From contig JAKVAQ010000040.1 in assembly GCA_022447665.1 (NCBI GenBank), forward strand, positions 1-43,299: DNA of 43,299 nt. Reading direction: 5' to 3'. Positions within the stretch are counted from its first letter, which is position 1. Each line of letters opens with the position of its first letter. This document shows positions 32,188 through 41,043 of this stretch, piece by piece. The notes under the pieces were generated by a model, which searched no databases, was not told the DNA's origin, and saw only the letters and a list, made by a program, of their open reading frames with translations. The position numbers were made by a program, and so were the translations under genes. The stretch is from Crocinitomicaceae bacterium (GTDB lineage Bacteria; Bacteroidota; Bacteroidia; Flavobacteriales_D; Crocinitomicaceae).

Positions 32188-32763
32188 TTATAAAATTTTG
32201 AGGGCCTCTTTAATTATTTCTTCCACAGCGTTTCCATCCATTGCTACTTTGGAAACCGCTTTTTGCGCCTTCTTCTTATCGAATCCTAAGGCAAGTAGAG
32301 CATTTAACGCATCATTTTGATTTGTATTGTCCTGAGCGAAGATATTTTCACTGGCAAATTCAGATTTTACGACTTTGTCTTTTAAATCAATGATTACTCG
32401 TTGGGCTGTTTTTGCGCCAATTCCTTTAATACTCTGAATAACATCCACTTGCTCATTGACGATAGCTGCCGCAATTTCATCGGGGGTTAGCGAAGATAAC
32501 ATCACTATTGCTGTATTCGCTCCGATACCTGAAACAGAGATTAAATGATTAAACATTTCACGCTCACTTAAACTACCAAATCCGTATAAAGTGTGGGAGT
32601 CTTCTCTTACTTGAAGTTGGGTAAAAATCTTTAAGTTCTCCTCATCACCAATTTGAGAAAAGGTATTTAAACTGATCTTAACAAAATAACCAACACCTCC
32701 ACATTCTACAATTATGTGCGTAGGCGTTTTTTCGATCATACGACCGTTTAAATGAGCTATCAT
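32188..32763 (-). CDS. ruvA: Holliday junction branch migration protein RuvA
   Basis: The 191-residue protein has three domains: N-terminal OB fold (MIAHLNGRMIEKTPTHIIVECGGVGYFV), a middle domain with two helix-hairpin-helix motifs (SVSGIGANTAIVMLSSL and SIKGIGAKTAQRVIIDLKD) and the C-terminal RuvB-contacting domain (ALLALGFDKKKAQKAVSKV). With RuvB it drives branch migration in recombination. Length matches the family. It lies between the malic enzyme gene (3-nt gap) and sprA (4-nt gap), a gene order common in Bacteroidota that reflects co-transcription rather than shared function. Confidence 0.96.
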   Translation of the reverse strand: MIAHLNGRMIEKTPTHIIVECGGVGYFVKISLNTFSQIGDEENLKIFTQLQVREDSHTLYGFGSLSEREMFNHLISVSGIGANTAIVMLSSLTPDEIAAAIVNEQVDVIQSIKGIGAKTAQRVIIDLKDKVVKSEFASENIFAQDNTNQNDALNALLALGFDKKKAQKAVSKVAMDGNAVEEIIKEALKIL

Positions 32764-32765
32764 AA

Positions 32766-35033
32766 TTATTTAGTTTGCGCGTCTAAGACAGCGATTTTGA
32801 CCATGTTCAAGATTTCCCTTACAGAACTTCCTAATTGTAGAACATGAATTGACTTTTTCATACCAACCAAAATTGGTCCGATAGCATCAACATCATCTCC
32901 CATTTCTTGAAGCAGCTTATATGCAATATTACCCGCTGCCAGGTTAGGGAAAATAAGGGTGTTTACATTTTTATTGGCTAAGCGAGAAAAATCAAATTTT
33001 TCCATGAGTAGCTCATTGTTTAATGCAAAATTTGCTTGAATTTCACCATCAACAATCAGATTTGGATTTTCTTTCGCAAGTATTTTTACCGCTTCAGACA
33101 TTTTAGTTGAGTCTTCGCCTTTTGCCGAGCCAAAGTTTGAATAAGAAAGTAATGCAACGCGGGGTTGAATATTTAATCTCCTCGCTTTTTTGGCAACAAG
33201 GTTAGTGATCTCAGCAATTTGTTCAGCTGTTGGGTCAATGTTTACAGTAGTATCTGCCAAGACAAGCGGTCCACGCTTAGTATGCATTACATACATTCCT
33301 GCAACTATGTTAACATCATCCTGAACACCAACAACACTCAATGCCGGACGAATTACATCTCGATAATTTCTTGTGATGCCTGAAATCATAGCATCAGCTT
33401 CACCTACTTCAACCATCATAGAACCAAAGAAATTTCTTTCACGCATTAACTTTTCAGCTTCATACAGCGTAATTCCCTTACGTTTTCTTTTTTCAAAGTA
33501 AATTTCTCCGAACTCTTTCAACTTCTCACTCATTTCCGGATCTTTCGGATCGATGATTACAGCATCTTCTAGCTCTATCTCATTTTCTTTGATGAGTTCT
33601 TCAATTTTATCCTTTCGTCCCAGAAGAATTGGTTCCGCAATACCTTCGTCCTTGGCCATATAAGCGGCCTTTAATATTTTGTAGTTATCTGCTTCGGCAA
33701 ATATTACACGCTGAGGCTTTTTCTGAGCTTTTCGAGTAATCGTATCTACAACTTTATTATCAAGTCCGAGACGTTTCTTTAATTCATTTTCATAAGCTTC
33801 CCAATCATCAATATTAAACTGAGCAACCCCAGATTCCATAGCCGCTTTTGCCACTGCAGGTGATACAGTCGTTATTAATCTGGCATCAAGCGGTTTAGGA
33901 ATGATTTGGTCTTTACCAAATTGAATATTTTTTTCTCCGTAAGCCTCATTAACCTCTTCTGGAACAGGCTCCTTTGCGAGGTCAGCAATCGCCTTCACTG
34001 CTGCGAGCTTCATTTCTTCATTAATTTTTGTTGCTCTTACGTCTAAAGCTCCTCTAAAAATGAATGGGAATCCAAGTACGTTATTAACTTGGTTAGGATT
34101 ATCCGAACGACCAGTAGCCATGATTATGTCATCACGTACAGAAGTCGCATCCTTATATGAAATCTCTGGCTCAGGGTTAGCAAGCGCAAATACAATTGGA
34201 TTCTTAGGCATTGATTTGACCATGTCTTTGGAAACCAAGCCGCCTTTTGAAAGGCCTAGGAAGACATCTGTTTTTTTCATTACATCTTCCAGCGCTATAT
34301 TTTTCGGTTGAACAGCAAAAAATTTCTTGTGTTCATCTATATCAGTTCGTTTTTTGGTCAGAAGCCCTTTAGAGTCATACATAAAGATGTTCTCTTTTTT
34401 TGCTCCTAATGCCAAATAAAGTTTACAGCATGAGAACGCTGCCGCACCGGCTCCAACTACTGTTATCTTAATTTTTTTGATGTCCTTTTTTGCAAGATCT
34501 AAAGCATTAAGTAAAGCAGCGGAAGAAATTATTGCTGTTCCGTGCTGATCATCATGCATTAATGGAATATCAAGCTCTTCTTTTAATCTCTTTTCTATGT
34601 AGAAGGCTTCTGGGGCCTTTATGTCCTCTAGGTTAATGCCTCCAAAAGTTGGGGCGATTGCTTTGACGGTTTCAATAAATTTATCAGGGTCCTTTGCATC
34701 TACTTCAATGTCAAAAACATCAATATCAGCGAAAATTTTGAAAAGAAGTCCTTTTCCTTCCATTACAGGTTTGGATGCTTCGGCACCGATATCACCAAGA
34801 CCCAGAACTGCTGTTCCGTTACTAATTACCGCAACCAGATTTCCTTTAGCTGTGTATTTATAAACGTTTGATTTGTCTTCTGCGATTTCCATGCAAGGAT
34901 CCGCAACTCCTGGAGAATATGCTAGTGTGAGGTCTCTTTGTGAACTGTAAGGTTTTGTAGGTATTACTTCAATTTTCCCAGGTCTTCCACTTGCGTGATA
35001 GTCCAAGGCGTCTTGCTTTTTTATTTTGGCCAT
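32766..35033 (-). CDS. maeB: NADP-dependent malic enzyme with C-terminal phosphotransacetylase-like domain
   Basis: A start at 35033 gives [20 protein letters not shown], the usual beginning of these enzymes; the longer frame from 35084 adds 17 residues unlike the family. The protein has 755 residues: a malic enzyme domain (about 1-420) with [11 protein letters not shown], the NAD(P)-binding [11 protein letters not shown] and [13 protein letters not shown], then a phosphotransacetylase-like domain (about 430-750) which in MaeB has a regulatory role binding acetyl-CoA. It makes pyruvate, CO2 and NADPH from malate. It is the first gene of the operon with ruvA, sprA and the GNAT gene and diverges from cobB. 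Confidence 0.95.
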   Translation of the reverse strand: MAKIKKQDALDYHASGRPGKIEVIPTKPYSSQRDLTLAYSPGVADPCMEIAEDKSNVYKYTAKGNLVAVISNGTAVLGLGDIGAEASKPVMEGKGLLFKIFADIDVFDIEVDAKDPDKFIETVKAIAPTFGGINLEDIKAPEAFYIEKRLKEELDIPLMHDDQHGTAIISSAALLNALDLAKKDIKKIKITVVGAGAAAFSCCKLYLALGAKKENIFMYDSKGLLTKKRTDIDEHKKFFAVQPKNIALEDVMKKTDVFLGLSKGGLVSKDMVKSMPKNPIVFALANPEPEISYKDATSVRDDIIMATGRSDNPNQVNNVLGFPFIFRGALDVRATKINEEMKLAAVKAIADLAKEPVPEEVNEAYGEKNIQFGKDQIIPKPLDARLITTVSPAVAKAAMESGVAQFNIDDWEAYENELKKRLGLDNKVVDTITRKAQKKPQRVIFAEADNYKILKAAYMAKDEGIAEPILLGRKDKIEELIKENEIELEDAVIIDPKDPEMSEKLKEFGEIYFEKRKRKGITLYEAEKLMRERNFFGSMMVEVGEADAMISGITRNYRDVIRPALSVVGVQDDVNIVAGMYVMHTKRGPLVLADTTVNIDPTAEQIAEITNLVAKKARRLNIQPRVALLSYSNFGSAKGEDSTKMSEAVKILAKENPNLIVDGEIQANFALNNELLMEKFDFSRLANKNVNTLIFPNLAAGNIAYKLLQEMGDDVDAIGPILVGMKKSIHVLQLGSSVREILNMVKIAVLDAQTK

Positions 35034-35122
35034 TTGGTTCGGATAAGAATAAGGGGTTAAAGATAAAAAATTAACTCGGTGCAAAGAATTGAATAAATCA
35101 TTAAATTTATGGAACTCAGAAA

Positions 35123-35815
35123 ATGAAGAAGCTAGTTGTTTTATCTGGAGCCGGTATAAGCGCGGAAAGTGGATTGGGCACTTTTCGCGACAAAGGTGGA
35201 CTGTGGGATGAATATCCTGTAGAAGAAGTAGCTACGTATGAAGCCTGGCTTAATAATCCATCGCTAGTTCTTGACTTTTATAATAAAAGAAGAGAGGCTG
35301 TTCTTAGTGCGAAACCAAATAATGCTCATATCGCTTTAGCTCAAATAGAGAAAAATTTTGACGTGACCATAGTTACTCAAAATATTGACGACCTGCATGA
35401 GCGAGCAGGCTCGAAAGATGTCCTTCATTTGCATGGCCAAATTTTACTCGGTAAAAGTAGTGTTCAGGAAGGTGACTCGAACTTTGTGAATGTTGGGGCA
35501 GAGGGTATTAAACTTGGAGATAGAGCTCCAGATGGATCTCAATTAAGACCACATGTAGTTTGGTTCGGAGAGCCAGTGCCTAATATTCCTAGGGCCGAGG
35601 AAATTGTTGCGGAAGCCGAGATACTAATAATTATAGGGACTTCATTGAATGTTTATCCTGCGGCAAACTTACTGTACAAAGCAAGAAGAGGCGCTAAGAT
35701 TTATTTAGTAGATAAGAATGATGTAAATGCGCCTAAGTCTATTTCCGTCCATCATGTTAAAGGAGAGGCAAGTAAGACATTGCCACAATTACTTTCAGAA
35801 ATCTCTAAAATTTAG
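35123..35815 (+). CDS. cobB: Sir2-family NAD-dependent protein deacylase
   Basis: The 230-residue protein has all sirtuin motifs: GAGISAESGLGTFRDKGGLW (9-28) for NAD binding, TQNIDDLHERAGS (about 91-103), the catalytic His in HLHG, and GTSLNVYPAANLL. The zinc-binding cysteines of most sirtuins are absent: the small domain reads GKSSVQEGDSNF instead of two CxxC pairs, as in some Bacteroidota class III enzymes. Activity would be removal of acyl groups from lysines, with succinyl or malonyl preference suggested by the class III signature but not proven. It diverges from maeB with about 90 nt between the ATGs. No co-directional operon partner is present: a terminator follows. Confidence 0.92.
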   Translation: MKKLVVLSGAGISAESGLGTFRDKGGLWDEYPVEEVATYEAWLNNPSLVLDFYNKRREAVLSAKPNNAHIALAQIEKNFDVTIVTQNIDDLHERAGSKDVLHLHGQILLGKSSVQEGDSNFVNVGAEGIKLGDRAPDGSQLRPHVVWFGEPVPNIPRAEEIVAEAEILIIIGTSLNVYPAANLLYKARRGAKIYLVDKNDVNAPKSISVHHVKGEASKTLPQLLSEISKI

Positions 35816-35835
35816 GAATTCAATAATTGCGACCA

Positions 35836-35872
35836 CAAAAAAAACGCTCACCGTAATGATGAGCGTTTCTTA
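35836..35872. terminator. Bidirectional rho-independent terminator
   Basis: The perfect 9-bp stem AAACGCTCA/TGAGCGTTT (35842-35850 and 35860-35868) has A-rich sequence on the left and T-rich on the right, between the convergent cobB and T9SS genes. It can end transcription from both sides. Confidence 0.85.
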
Positions 35873-35888
35873 TTTCCTGTAAGAATTT

Positions 35889-36614
35889 TTATCTCTTTAT
35901 TACTAGTTTCTTAGTCTCGATTACTTTATCTCCTCTTCTAATAGAGTAGAAATAAACACCGCCAACTAAGTCCGAAGTATTTAATGTATTTACACCGTTA
36001 ACTAGATTCTGTGTTAAAACAGCTTCTCCTAATACATTGTAAATATCAACGTTCATATTGTTGTCATTCCCATTCAAAGAAACGTTTACGATATCATTTG
36101 CTGGGTTCGGATAAAGGCTAACCTCGATGGTTTCCTCTTCAATACTAACAGTAGAAGCGTAACGCACGTCAAATGAATCTACACGAACGTCCGAAGCATT
36201 AACAATGTAATATCTGTATTCAGAAGTTCCAACGTTTCCGTTTGCATCGTAATAAATAGATAACCAAGCAGCACTTCCATCAGCTACTGCTGCCACGTCT
36301 GGTGAAACCCAAGGGTTATTAGGAGCAACTACCGAAGAAGGGTAGCACGTACCTGTTAACTCATCAAGTCCCCAACAAACGTAATCTGTTGAACCTGTGA
36401 TTTCTGACATTTTAACCCTTTCAATTCTAAGGTCTAATGCTCCGCTTGAAACATTATTCACGTCATAAGTTTCATAGATAGTCTCTCCGCCATCTAATGT
36501 AATTGTAGTTCCGGTTATATCTGTTGATCCTCCTGGAAGTGTTACTGTTACCGTTTGTGCTGTTAAAGAAGCACTAAGTAAAAATCCTAAACCTAATAAG
36601 TATATTTTCTTCAT
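35889..36614 (-). CDS. Secreted protein with type A T9SS C-terminal sorting domain
   Basis: The protein has 241 residues. The signal peptide MKKIYLLGLGFLLSASLTAQ ends in the Bacteroidota-typical TAQ. The body (about 21-150) is beta-rich, with two cysteines (about C81 and C91), and has no recognised enzymatic motif. The last 75 residues are a type A sorting domain: SLYPNPANDIVNVSL, a central DIYNVLGEAVL, and a tail GGVYFYSIRRGDKVIETKKLVIKR. It would cross the outer membrane through SprA and lose or keep its C-terminal tag at the surface. It is transcribed divergently from the larger cargo gene at 36800. Confidence 0.88.
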   Translation of the reverse strand: MKKIYLLGLGFLLSASLTAQTVTVTLPGGSTDITGTTITLDGGETIYETYDVNNVSSGALDLRIERVKMSEITGSTDYVCWGLDELTGTCYPSSVVAPNNPWVSPDVAAVADGSAAWLSIYYDANGNVGTSEYRYYIVNASDVRVDSFDVRYASTVSIEEETIEVSLYPNPANDIVNVSLNGNDNNMNVDIYNVLGEAVLTQNLVNGVNTLNTSDLVGGVYFYSIRRGDKVIETKKLVIKR

Positions 36615-36698
36615 ATCTAAAAATTCTATTACACCTGTAAATTTACGACATTTCTTTCATAAATCGTGCCGTATATTTTTGTTATTTTAGATTTTAAC

Positions 36699-36706
36699 CA
36701 AATTTA
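36699..36706 (-). promoter_or_regulatory. Candidate -7 box of the 35889-36614 gene
   Basis: TAAATTTG on the minus strand is a perfect match to the Bacteroidota TAnnTTTG box. It forms an inverted copy (CCAAATTTAGG) of the plus-strand box at 36759-36766. The leader would be about 80 nt. A nearer but imperfect TAAATTTA occurs around 36643. Confidence 0.4.
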
Positions 36707-36758
36707 GGATTTCAATAACAAGGGTGATTTGGTTTTATGGATTTCAACAATCTTTCCC

Positions 36759-36766
36759 TAAATTTG
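36759..36766 (+). promoter_or_regulatory. Candidate -7 box of the 36800 gene
   Basis: TAAATTTG matches TAnnTTTG exactly, 33 nt before the ATG at 36800, and would be inside the coding region if the longer frame from 36737 were used. It therefore supports the 36800 start. Another TATTTTTG lies at 36674-36681. Confidence 0.45.
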
Positions 36767-36799
36767 GGCTTCAACTATTTAAAAAATAAATTTTCTGCT

Positions 36800-38674
36800 A
36801 TGAAAAAAGTATTACTACCTGCATTGGCTCTTCTAGCGACGGGTTCTTTTGCACAGACAACGCACTTCAGCGAAGATTTCGCTGATCTTGGTGGTTGGAC
36901 GCTTTATGATGAAGACGGAGACGGTAATGATTGGGAATCTTCTGATATCTCGATTTCGACAACTTCGACTGGAATGACAACGAATTACGCTTTGTCAAGA
37001 TCATGGGCTGGTTCAGCTTTAACTCCAGATAACTACATGGTTTCTCCAGCAATCACTATTCCTGGTGGTTCTGCAAACGCATTTCTACAATGGGATGCTG
37101 GATCTTTCCAAGGAGCTCCATTTGATGATGAAAACTACACTGTTTACATCGCAACAGGATCTGACTTAACAAGTGTATTAGCTGGTACTTCTGTATGGAC
37201 AGAGACACTTCCAGAATGTATTGTGCATTTGGATAGGTCTGTTGATATCTCAGGTTATGTTGGGTCTACTATTCATGTTGTATTCCGTCACCACGGGGTA
37301 ACTGATGAAAACGGGCTTATTATTGACAACGTGTCAGTAAAAACTCTTCCTGCTGTTGACATGTCTGTAACTGCTATCGATATGGATGCTGTCGTTGCTG
37401 CTGGATCGGTTACAATTGCTGGTACAGTGAAAAATGAAGGTGCAGATCCAATCACATCTTTTAATGTTGAATGGAATGACGGAGGGACTCCAAATTCACA
37501 AACATTCACAACTACTTTAAACCACGGTGAAACTTATGATTTCACTCACTCAACTCCTTACACTGCAGTTGCTGGAACAAGTCCAAACATTGAAGTATGT
37601 GCAGTTGCGACTGGTGATGCAGTTGGAGGTAACGATTGTATGGATATGGATATTGATGTTGCTTCTGGAGAAGGAACTAGATTAACTTTAATCGAGTTAT
37701 TTACTTCATCAACTTGTCCTCCATGTTATTCATTGAACTATACATTATTTGATGGTTCAGGATTAAATTCTTATTTGGATGCTCAAAATACGAATGCTCA
37801 GTCTGGAGCAGGTCTAGCTACTGTGAAATATCAAGTGGACTGGCCAGGATCAGGTGACCACGCTTTCAACCCGGATGTTGATGCACGTGTTTCTTATTAT
37901 GGAGTTACTGGAGCACCTACTCCTTTGGCTGATGGTGAGGCATATGGATTCTCAACATTTAACTCCGGAGACGTGAACGATAAAAAAGCGATACCTACGT
38001 TTATTGATATTGCTGCTACTCACTCTACTTCAGGTGGAGCAGTGACAGTAGATGTAACTATCGATCCTTACATTTCAGTAACTGGTGCAAAACTTTATAT
38101 CGCATTATTAGACAAAAGTTATGATGCTACAGGTGATGCTTCTTTCTCTAACGGAGAAACTGAATTCCACCACGTGGTTAGAAAAATGTTACCAAACGGA
38201 AATGGTACTACAGTTAACTTAACTAGTGGAACTCCTTATACAACGTCTGAGTCTTATACTTACACTTTCAATGCTAGTTTACCAGCTCAAGGTACTTATG
38301 ACCTTCATGCTGAATCTGAGCAAGAAGTAGTTGTTTTTGTTCAAGATGCTGATGGAAACATCTTAAACTCTGCTATTTCAACTGGTACTTTCTTAGGAGA
38401 GGATGAGTTAGAAATGGAAGACTTTAACGTTTCTGTATATCCTAACCCAACTGTTGACATGACTACTATCGCAATAACTGTTGCTGAGCAAAGTGATGTT
38501 AATGTTGAGATCATCAACACTATCGGAGAAGTTGTTTACACTAACAACAATACTTCAGTAGCTGCTGGTCTTTACACTTTACCAGTTGATGTCTCAGGAT
38601 TCGCTGCTGGAACTTACATCGTTAAAACTACAGTTAATGAAGCAGTTCAATCATCTAAATTAATGGTGAAGTAA
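36800..38674 (+). CDS. Large secreted T9SS cargo protein with choice-of-anchor-like and Omp28-like domains
   Basis: The start at 36800 is chosen because MKKVLLPALALLATGSFAQ is a clean signal peptide; the frame extends to 36737 but adds residues without signal character. The protein has 624 residues. Residues about 20-185 look like a choice-of-anchor/MAM-like jelly roll (FSEDFADLGGWTLYDEDGDG, VVFRHHGVTDENGLIIDNVSV). A CARDB-like Ig domain follows (about 190-290), then an Omp28-type thioredoxin-like region with LIELFTSSTCPPC (about 310-322), and a type A sorting domain (FNVSVYPNPTVDMTTI ... GTYIVKTTVNEAVQSSKLMVK). Codon use is biased to a narrow set, suggesting high expression. Secretion through the T9SS is well supported; function is unknown. 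Confidence 0.88.
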   Translation: MKKVLLPALALLATGSFAQTTHFSEDFADLGGWTLYDEDGDGNDWESSDISISTTSTGMTTNYALSRSWAGSALTPDNYMVSPAITIPGGSANAFLQWDAGSFQGAPFDDENYTVYIATGSDLTSVLAGTSVWTETLPECIVHLDRSVDISGYVGSTIHVVFRHHGVTDENGLIIDNVSVKTLPAVDMSVTAIDMDAVVAAGSVTIAGTVKNEGADPITSFNVEWNDGGTPNSQTFTTTLNHGETYDFTHSTPYTAVAGTSPNIEVCAVATGDAVGGNDCMDMDIDVASGEGTRLTLIELFTSSTCPPCYSLNYTLFDGSGLNSYLDAQNTNAQSGAGLATVKYQVDWPGSGDHAFNPDVDARVSYYGVTGAPTPLADGEAYGFSTFNSGDVNDKKAIPTFIDIAATHSTSGGAVTVDVTIDPYISVTGAKLYIALLDKSYDATGDASFSNGETEFHHVVRKMLPNGNGTTVNLTSGTPYTTSESYTYTFNASLPAQGTYDLHAESEQEVVVFVQDADGNILNSAISTGTFLGEDELEMEDFNVSVYPNPTVDMTTIAITVAEQSDVNVEIINTIGEVVYTNNNTSVAAGLYTLPVDVSGFAAGTYIVKTTVNEAVQSSKLMVK

Positions 38675-38695
38675 TCACTTTAAGATTATAAAGAA

Positions 38696-38725
38696 AGCCG
38701 ATCCGAAAGGGTCGGCTTTTTTTTT
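38696..38725 (+). terminator. Rho-independent terminator
   Basis: The stem AGCCGATCC-GAAA-GGGTCGGCT (38696-38717, one G-T pair) is followed by eight further T. The GAAA tetraloop and long T-tract make it a strong terminator for the secreted protein gene. Confidence 0.92.
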
Positions 38726-38777
38726 AGGAAATCAAGAATGAAATCGTTTTACTTTTTAAATTCTAGAGGTAATTCTT

Positions 38778-38785
38778 TATTTTTG
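38778..38785 (+). promoter_or_regulatory. Candidate -7 box of the thioredoxin-like gene
   Basis: TATTTTTG matches TAnnTTTG, 43 nt before the ATG at 38828 and after the terminator of the preceding gene. A clear -33 box is not visible. Confidence 0.4.
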
Positions 38786-38827
38786 GTCCGGTATTTGGAA
38801 TAGACACTGTAAAAAAAATTATATATC

Positions 38828-39346
38828 ATGAAAAAAGTTTTTCTATTTGTTGTCCTCGCGGGATTCGGTTTAATGTCAATGATCTCAGGAGATGAAGGTG
38901 GAGCCCCTAAAAAAGTGCCTTCTGTAATGTTAAAAGACCTTGATGGTAATACTGTAAATACAGCGGAAGTTTCAAATGATGGAAATCCAATAGTAATTTC
39001 TTTCTGGGCTACTTGGTGTAAGCCTTGTATTCTTGAGTTAAACACTATTGCAGAAAACTATGACGATTGGCAAGAAGAGACAGGAATGAGATTAGTTGCA
39101 GTAACGATTGACGATGAAAGAAATAAACCTAAAGTAAAGCCATTCGTTGATGGAAAAGGGTGGGAATATGAAGTTTGGTATGATTCTAATAGCGAATTGA
39201 GAAGAGCTATGGGAGTAAACAACCCACCACAAACATTTTTATTGAATGGTGAAGGAGATATTGTTTATTCTCATAATGGATTTATGCCTGGTGATGAGGA
39301 AGAGCTTTACGATGAAATTTTGAAAATCGCTGACATAGAAGAATAA
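38828..39346 (+). CDS. TlpA/ResA-like thiol-disulfide thioredoxin
   Basis: The 172-residue protein has an N-terminal signal sequence (MKKVFLFVVLAGFGLMSMIS) and a thioredoxin fold of the TlpA/redoxin group. The active site is WCKPC in SFWATWCKPCILEL (about 57-71), and the cis-proline segment is NNPPQTFLL (about 135-143). There is no lipobox cysteine, so it is periplasmic or signal-anchored. It would reduce or isomerise disulfides in exported proteins. It lies 27 nt before the DUF6029-like gene, followed 10 nt later by the Omp28-like gene, so the three probably form one operon. Confidence 0.9.
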   Translation: MKKVFLFVVLAGFGLMSMISGDEGGAPKKVPSVMLKDLDGNTVNTAEVSNDGNPIVISFWATWCKPCILELNTIAENYDDWQEETGMRLVAVTIDDERNKPKVKPFVDGKGWEYEVWYDSNSELRRAMGVNNPPQTFLLNGEGDIVYSHNGFMPGDEEELYDEILKIADIEE

Positions 39347-39372
39347 GCAAATTCACCCATCCCCCCAAACCT

Positions 39373-41034
39373 ATGTTCATGAAAAAAGTCTTATTAGGAA
39401 TCTTATTAGGTTCTTGTTTAGGTGTTTTCGCTCAACCCAGCCTTAGCGGAGGCCAAGTAACAGGAAACCACGAAACCACCTTCCAGTATCTGAATACAGA
39501 TACCATAATTGGTGCATTTGCTCCGGAGCAAAAAGTGGTAATGAATTCCTATACCAACGTTAACTATATCAATGGCAAATTTGCTGCAGGTATGAGATTA
39601 GAATCTTATTTGCCAGCAATTGCTGGTTACCCTGCGTTCTACTCAGGTACTGGTGTCGGTTATAAATATCTTCAGTATAATGGAGATTTTGTATCCTTCA
39701 CTGCTGGTAATTTTTACGACCAATTCGGATCTGGAATGATTTTTAGATCGTATACAGAACCTGCGCTAGGATTGGATAACGTAATGAATGGAGCAAGTAT
39801 TAAAGTTCGCCCAGTTAATGGAATTGAATTAAAGGGTGTTTATGGAAGACAGCGTTTCAACTTTGCTGATGGTCAAGTTATTTGGTCTGAAGGAATAGTA
39901 AGAGGATTGGACGCTGATGTTAACTTTAATGACTTAATACCTAGTTTTTCGGAATCTAAGTTAAAGATTACTGCGGGAGCAAGTATTGTAAGTAAATACC
40001 AGCCTGCTAATAACGATACGTTGAGAATTCCGAAGAACGTGGCTGCTTATGGCGGACGTATCAGTCTTCGTTATTCAGGGTTCTTCATGGATGCGGAATA
40101 TATCCACAAAATAAATGATCCTACACAGCTTAACGGTTATGTTTACAACACAGGTCACGGCGCATTAATAAACGTTGGGTATTCTAGAAAAGGTTTAGGT
40201 ATTAACCTTACTGCAAAGTCACTCGACAATATGGTGTTTAGGTCTGATAGGGTAGTGGAAGGTAATCAACTATTCATAAACTATTTGCCTGCAACATCCA
40301 ACATGCACACGTATATATTGCCAGGAACACTGTATCCTTATGCACCGAATTTTGCGGGTGAAATAGGTTATCAATTGGATGTGCTTTACAAAATCCCTAA
40401 GAAAACTAAACTTGGAGGGAAATATGGAACCGATTTGAATTTAAACGTTTCGGTGGCTACGGATAGAGTGAGACATACGAGCTCTGAAAATTTTGATGTA
40501 GATAGAATTTCTTACGAAGGTCGACCGTTTGATATGACGGATAGCTTATTCAATTTTGATTTTAACCTTAATATCACGCGTAAGCTGAATAAGAAGTGGA
40601 AAGTGGCAGCTACTTATTATCACTTCATTTTCAATAATGACGTCAACAAAGTAACAAACTTTGCCTCAGGGTACATTAAATCAGATATCATTGTATTGGA
40701 CGTCACTTATAAAATTGCTAGAAAACATACGTTAAGAGTGGAAGCTCAAAACCTATGGACTGAAAAAGATAGAGGTGATTGGGCGGCGTTCTTGGCGGAA
40801 TATACCTTCGCACCGCACTGGTTTGTAGCTGTAATGGATCAGTGGAATTACGGAAATTCAAATGAAAATCAAAGATTACATTTTGTACTTGGTTCAGTTG
40901 GTTATCTAACTGGAAACAGCAGGATTGCTGTGAGTTATGGTAAACAGCGTGAAGGTATTTTGTGTATTGGAGGTGTTTGTCGACCTGTTCCTGCAACAAA
41001 TGGACTAACCTTTAACTTTACTCATACGTTCTAA
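39373..41034 (+). CDS. Outer-membrane beta-barrel-like protein (DUF6029-like)
   Basis: The 553-residue protein has a signal peptide (MKKVLLGILLGSCLGVFAQ, if started at the second Met at 39379, which I consider as likely as 39373). The body shows alternating aromatic/polar strands, with YINGKFAAGMRLESYLPAIAGYPAFYSGTGVGYKYLQY near the N-terminus and a final aromatic strand GLTFNFTHTF ending in phenylalanine, the usual end of an outer-membrane barrel. The conserved beginning recalls DUF6029 proteins of Bacteroidota. No transport or enzymatic role can be read. It is encoded between a TlpA-like protein and an Omp28-like lipoprotein and is probably part of the same exported redox or surface module. 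Confidence 0.75.
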   Translation: MFMKKVLLGILLGSCLGVFAQPSLSGGQVTGNHETTFQYLNTDTIIGAFAPEQKVVMNSYTNVNYINGKFAAGMRLESYLPAIAGYPAFYSGTGVGYKYLQYNGDFVSFTAGNFYDQFGSGMIFRSYTEPALGLDNVMNGASIKVRPVNGIELKGVYGRQRFNFADGQVIWSEGIVRGLDADVNFNDLIPSFSESKLKITAGASIVSKYQPANNDTLRIPKNVAAYGGRISLRYSGFFMDAEYIHKINDPTQLNGYVYNTGHGALINVGYSRKGLGINLTAKSLDNMVFRSDRVVEGNQLFINYLPATSNMHTYILPGTLYPYAPNFAGEIGYQLDVLYKIPKKTKLGGKYGTDLNLNVSVATDRVRHTSSENFDVDRISYEGRPFDMTDSLFNFDFNLNITRKLNKKWKVAATYYHFIFNNDVNKVTNFASGYIKSDIIVLDVTYKIARKHTLRVEAQNLWTEKDRGDWAAFLAEYTFAPHWFVAVMDQWNYGNSNENQRLHFVLGSVGYLTGNSRIAVSYGKQREGILCIGGVCRPVPATNGLTFNFTHTF

Positions 41035-41043
41035 TATATAGAG

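Noticed and set aside
35034-35084. Longer N-terminus of the malic enzyme
   Set aside because: The extra 17 residues do not resemble the family start, which is clear at [13 protein letters not shown].
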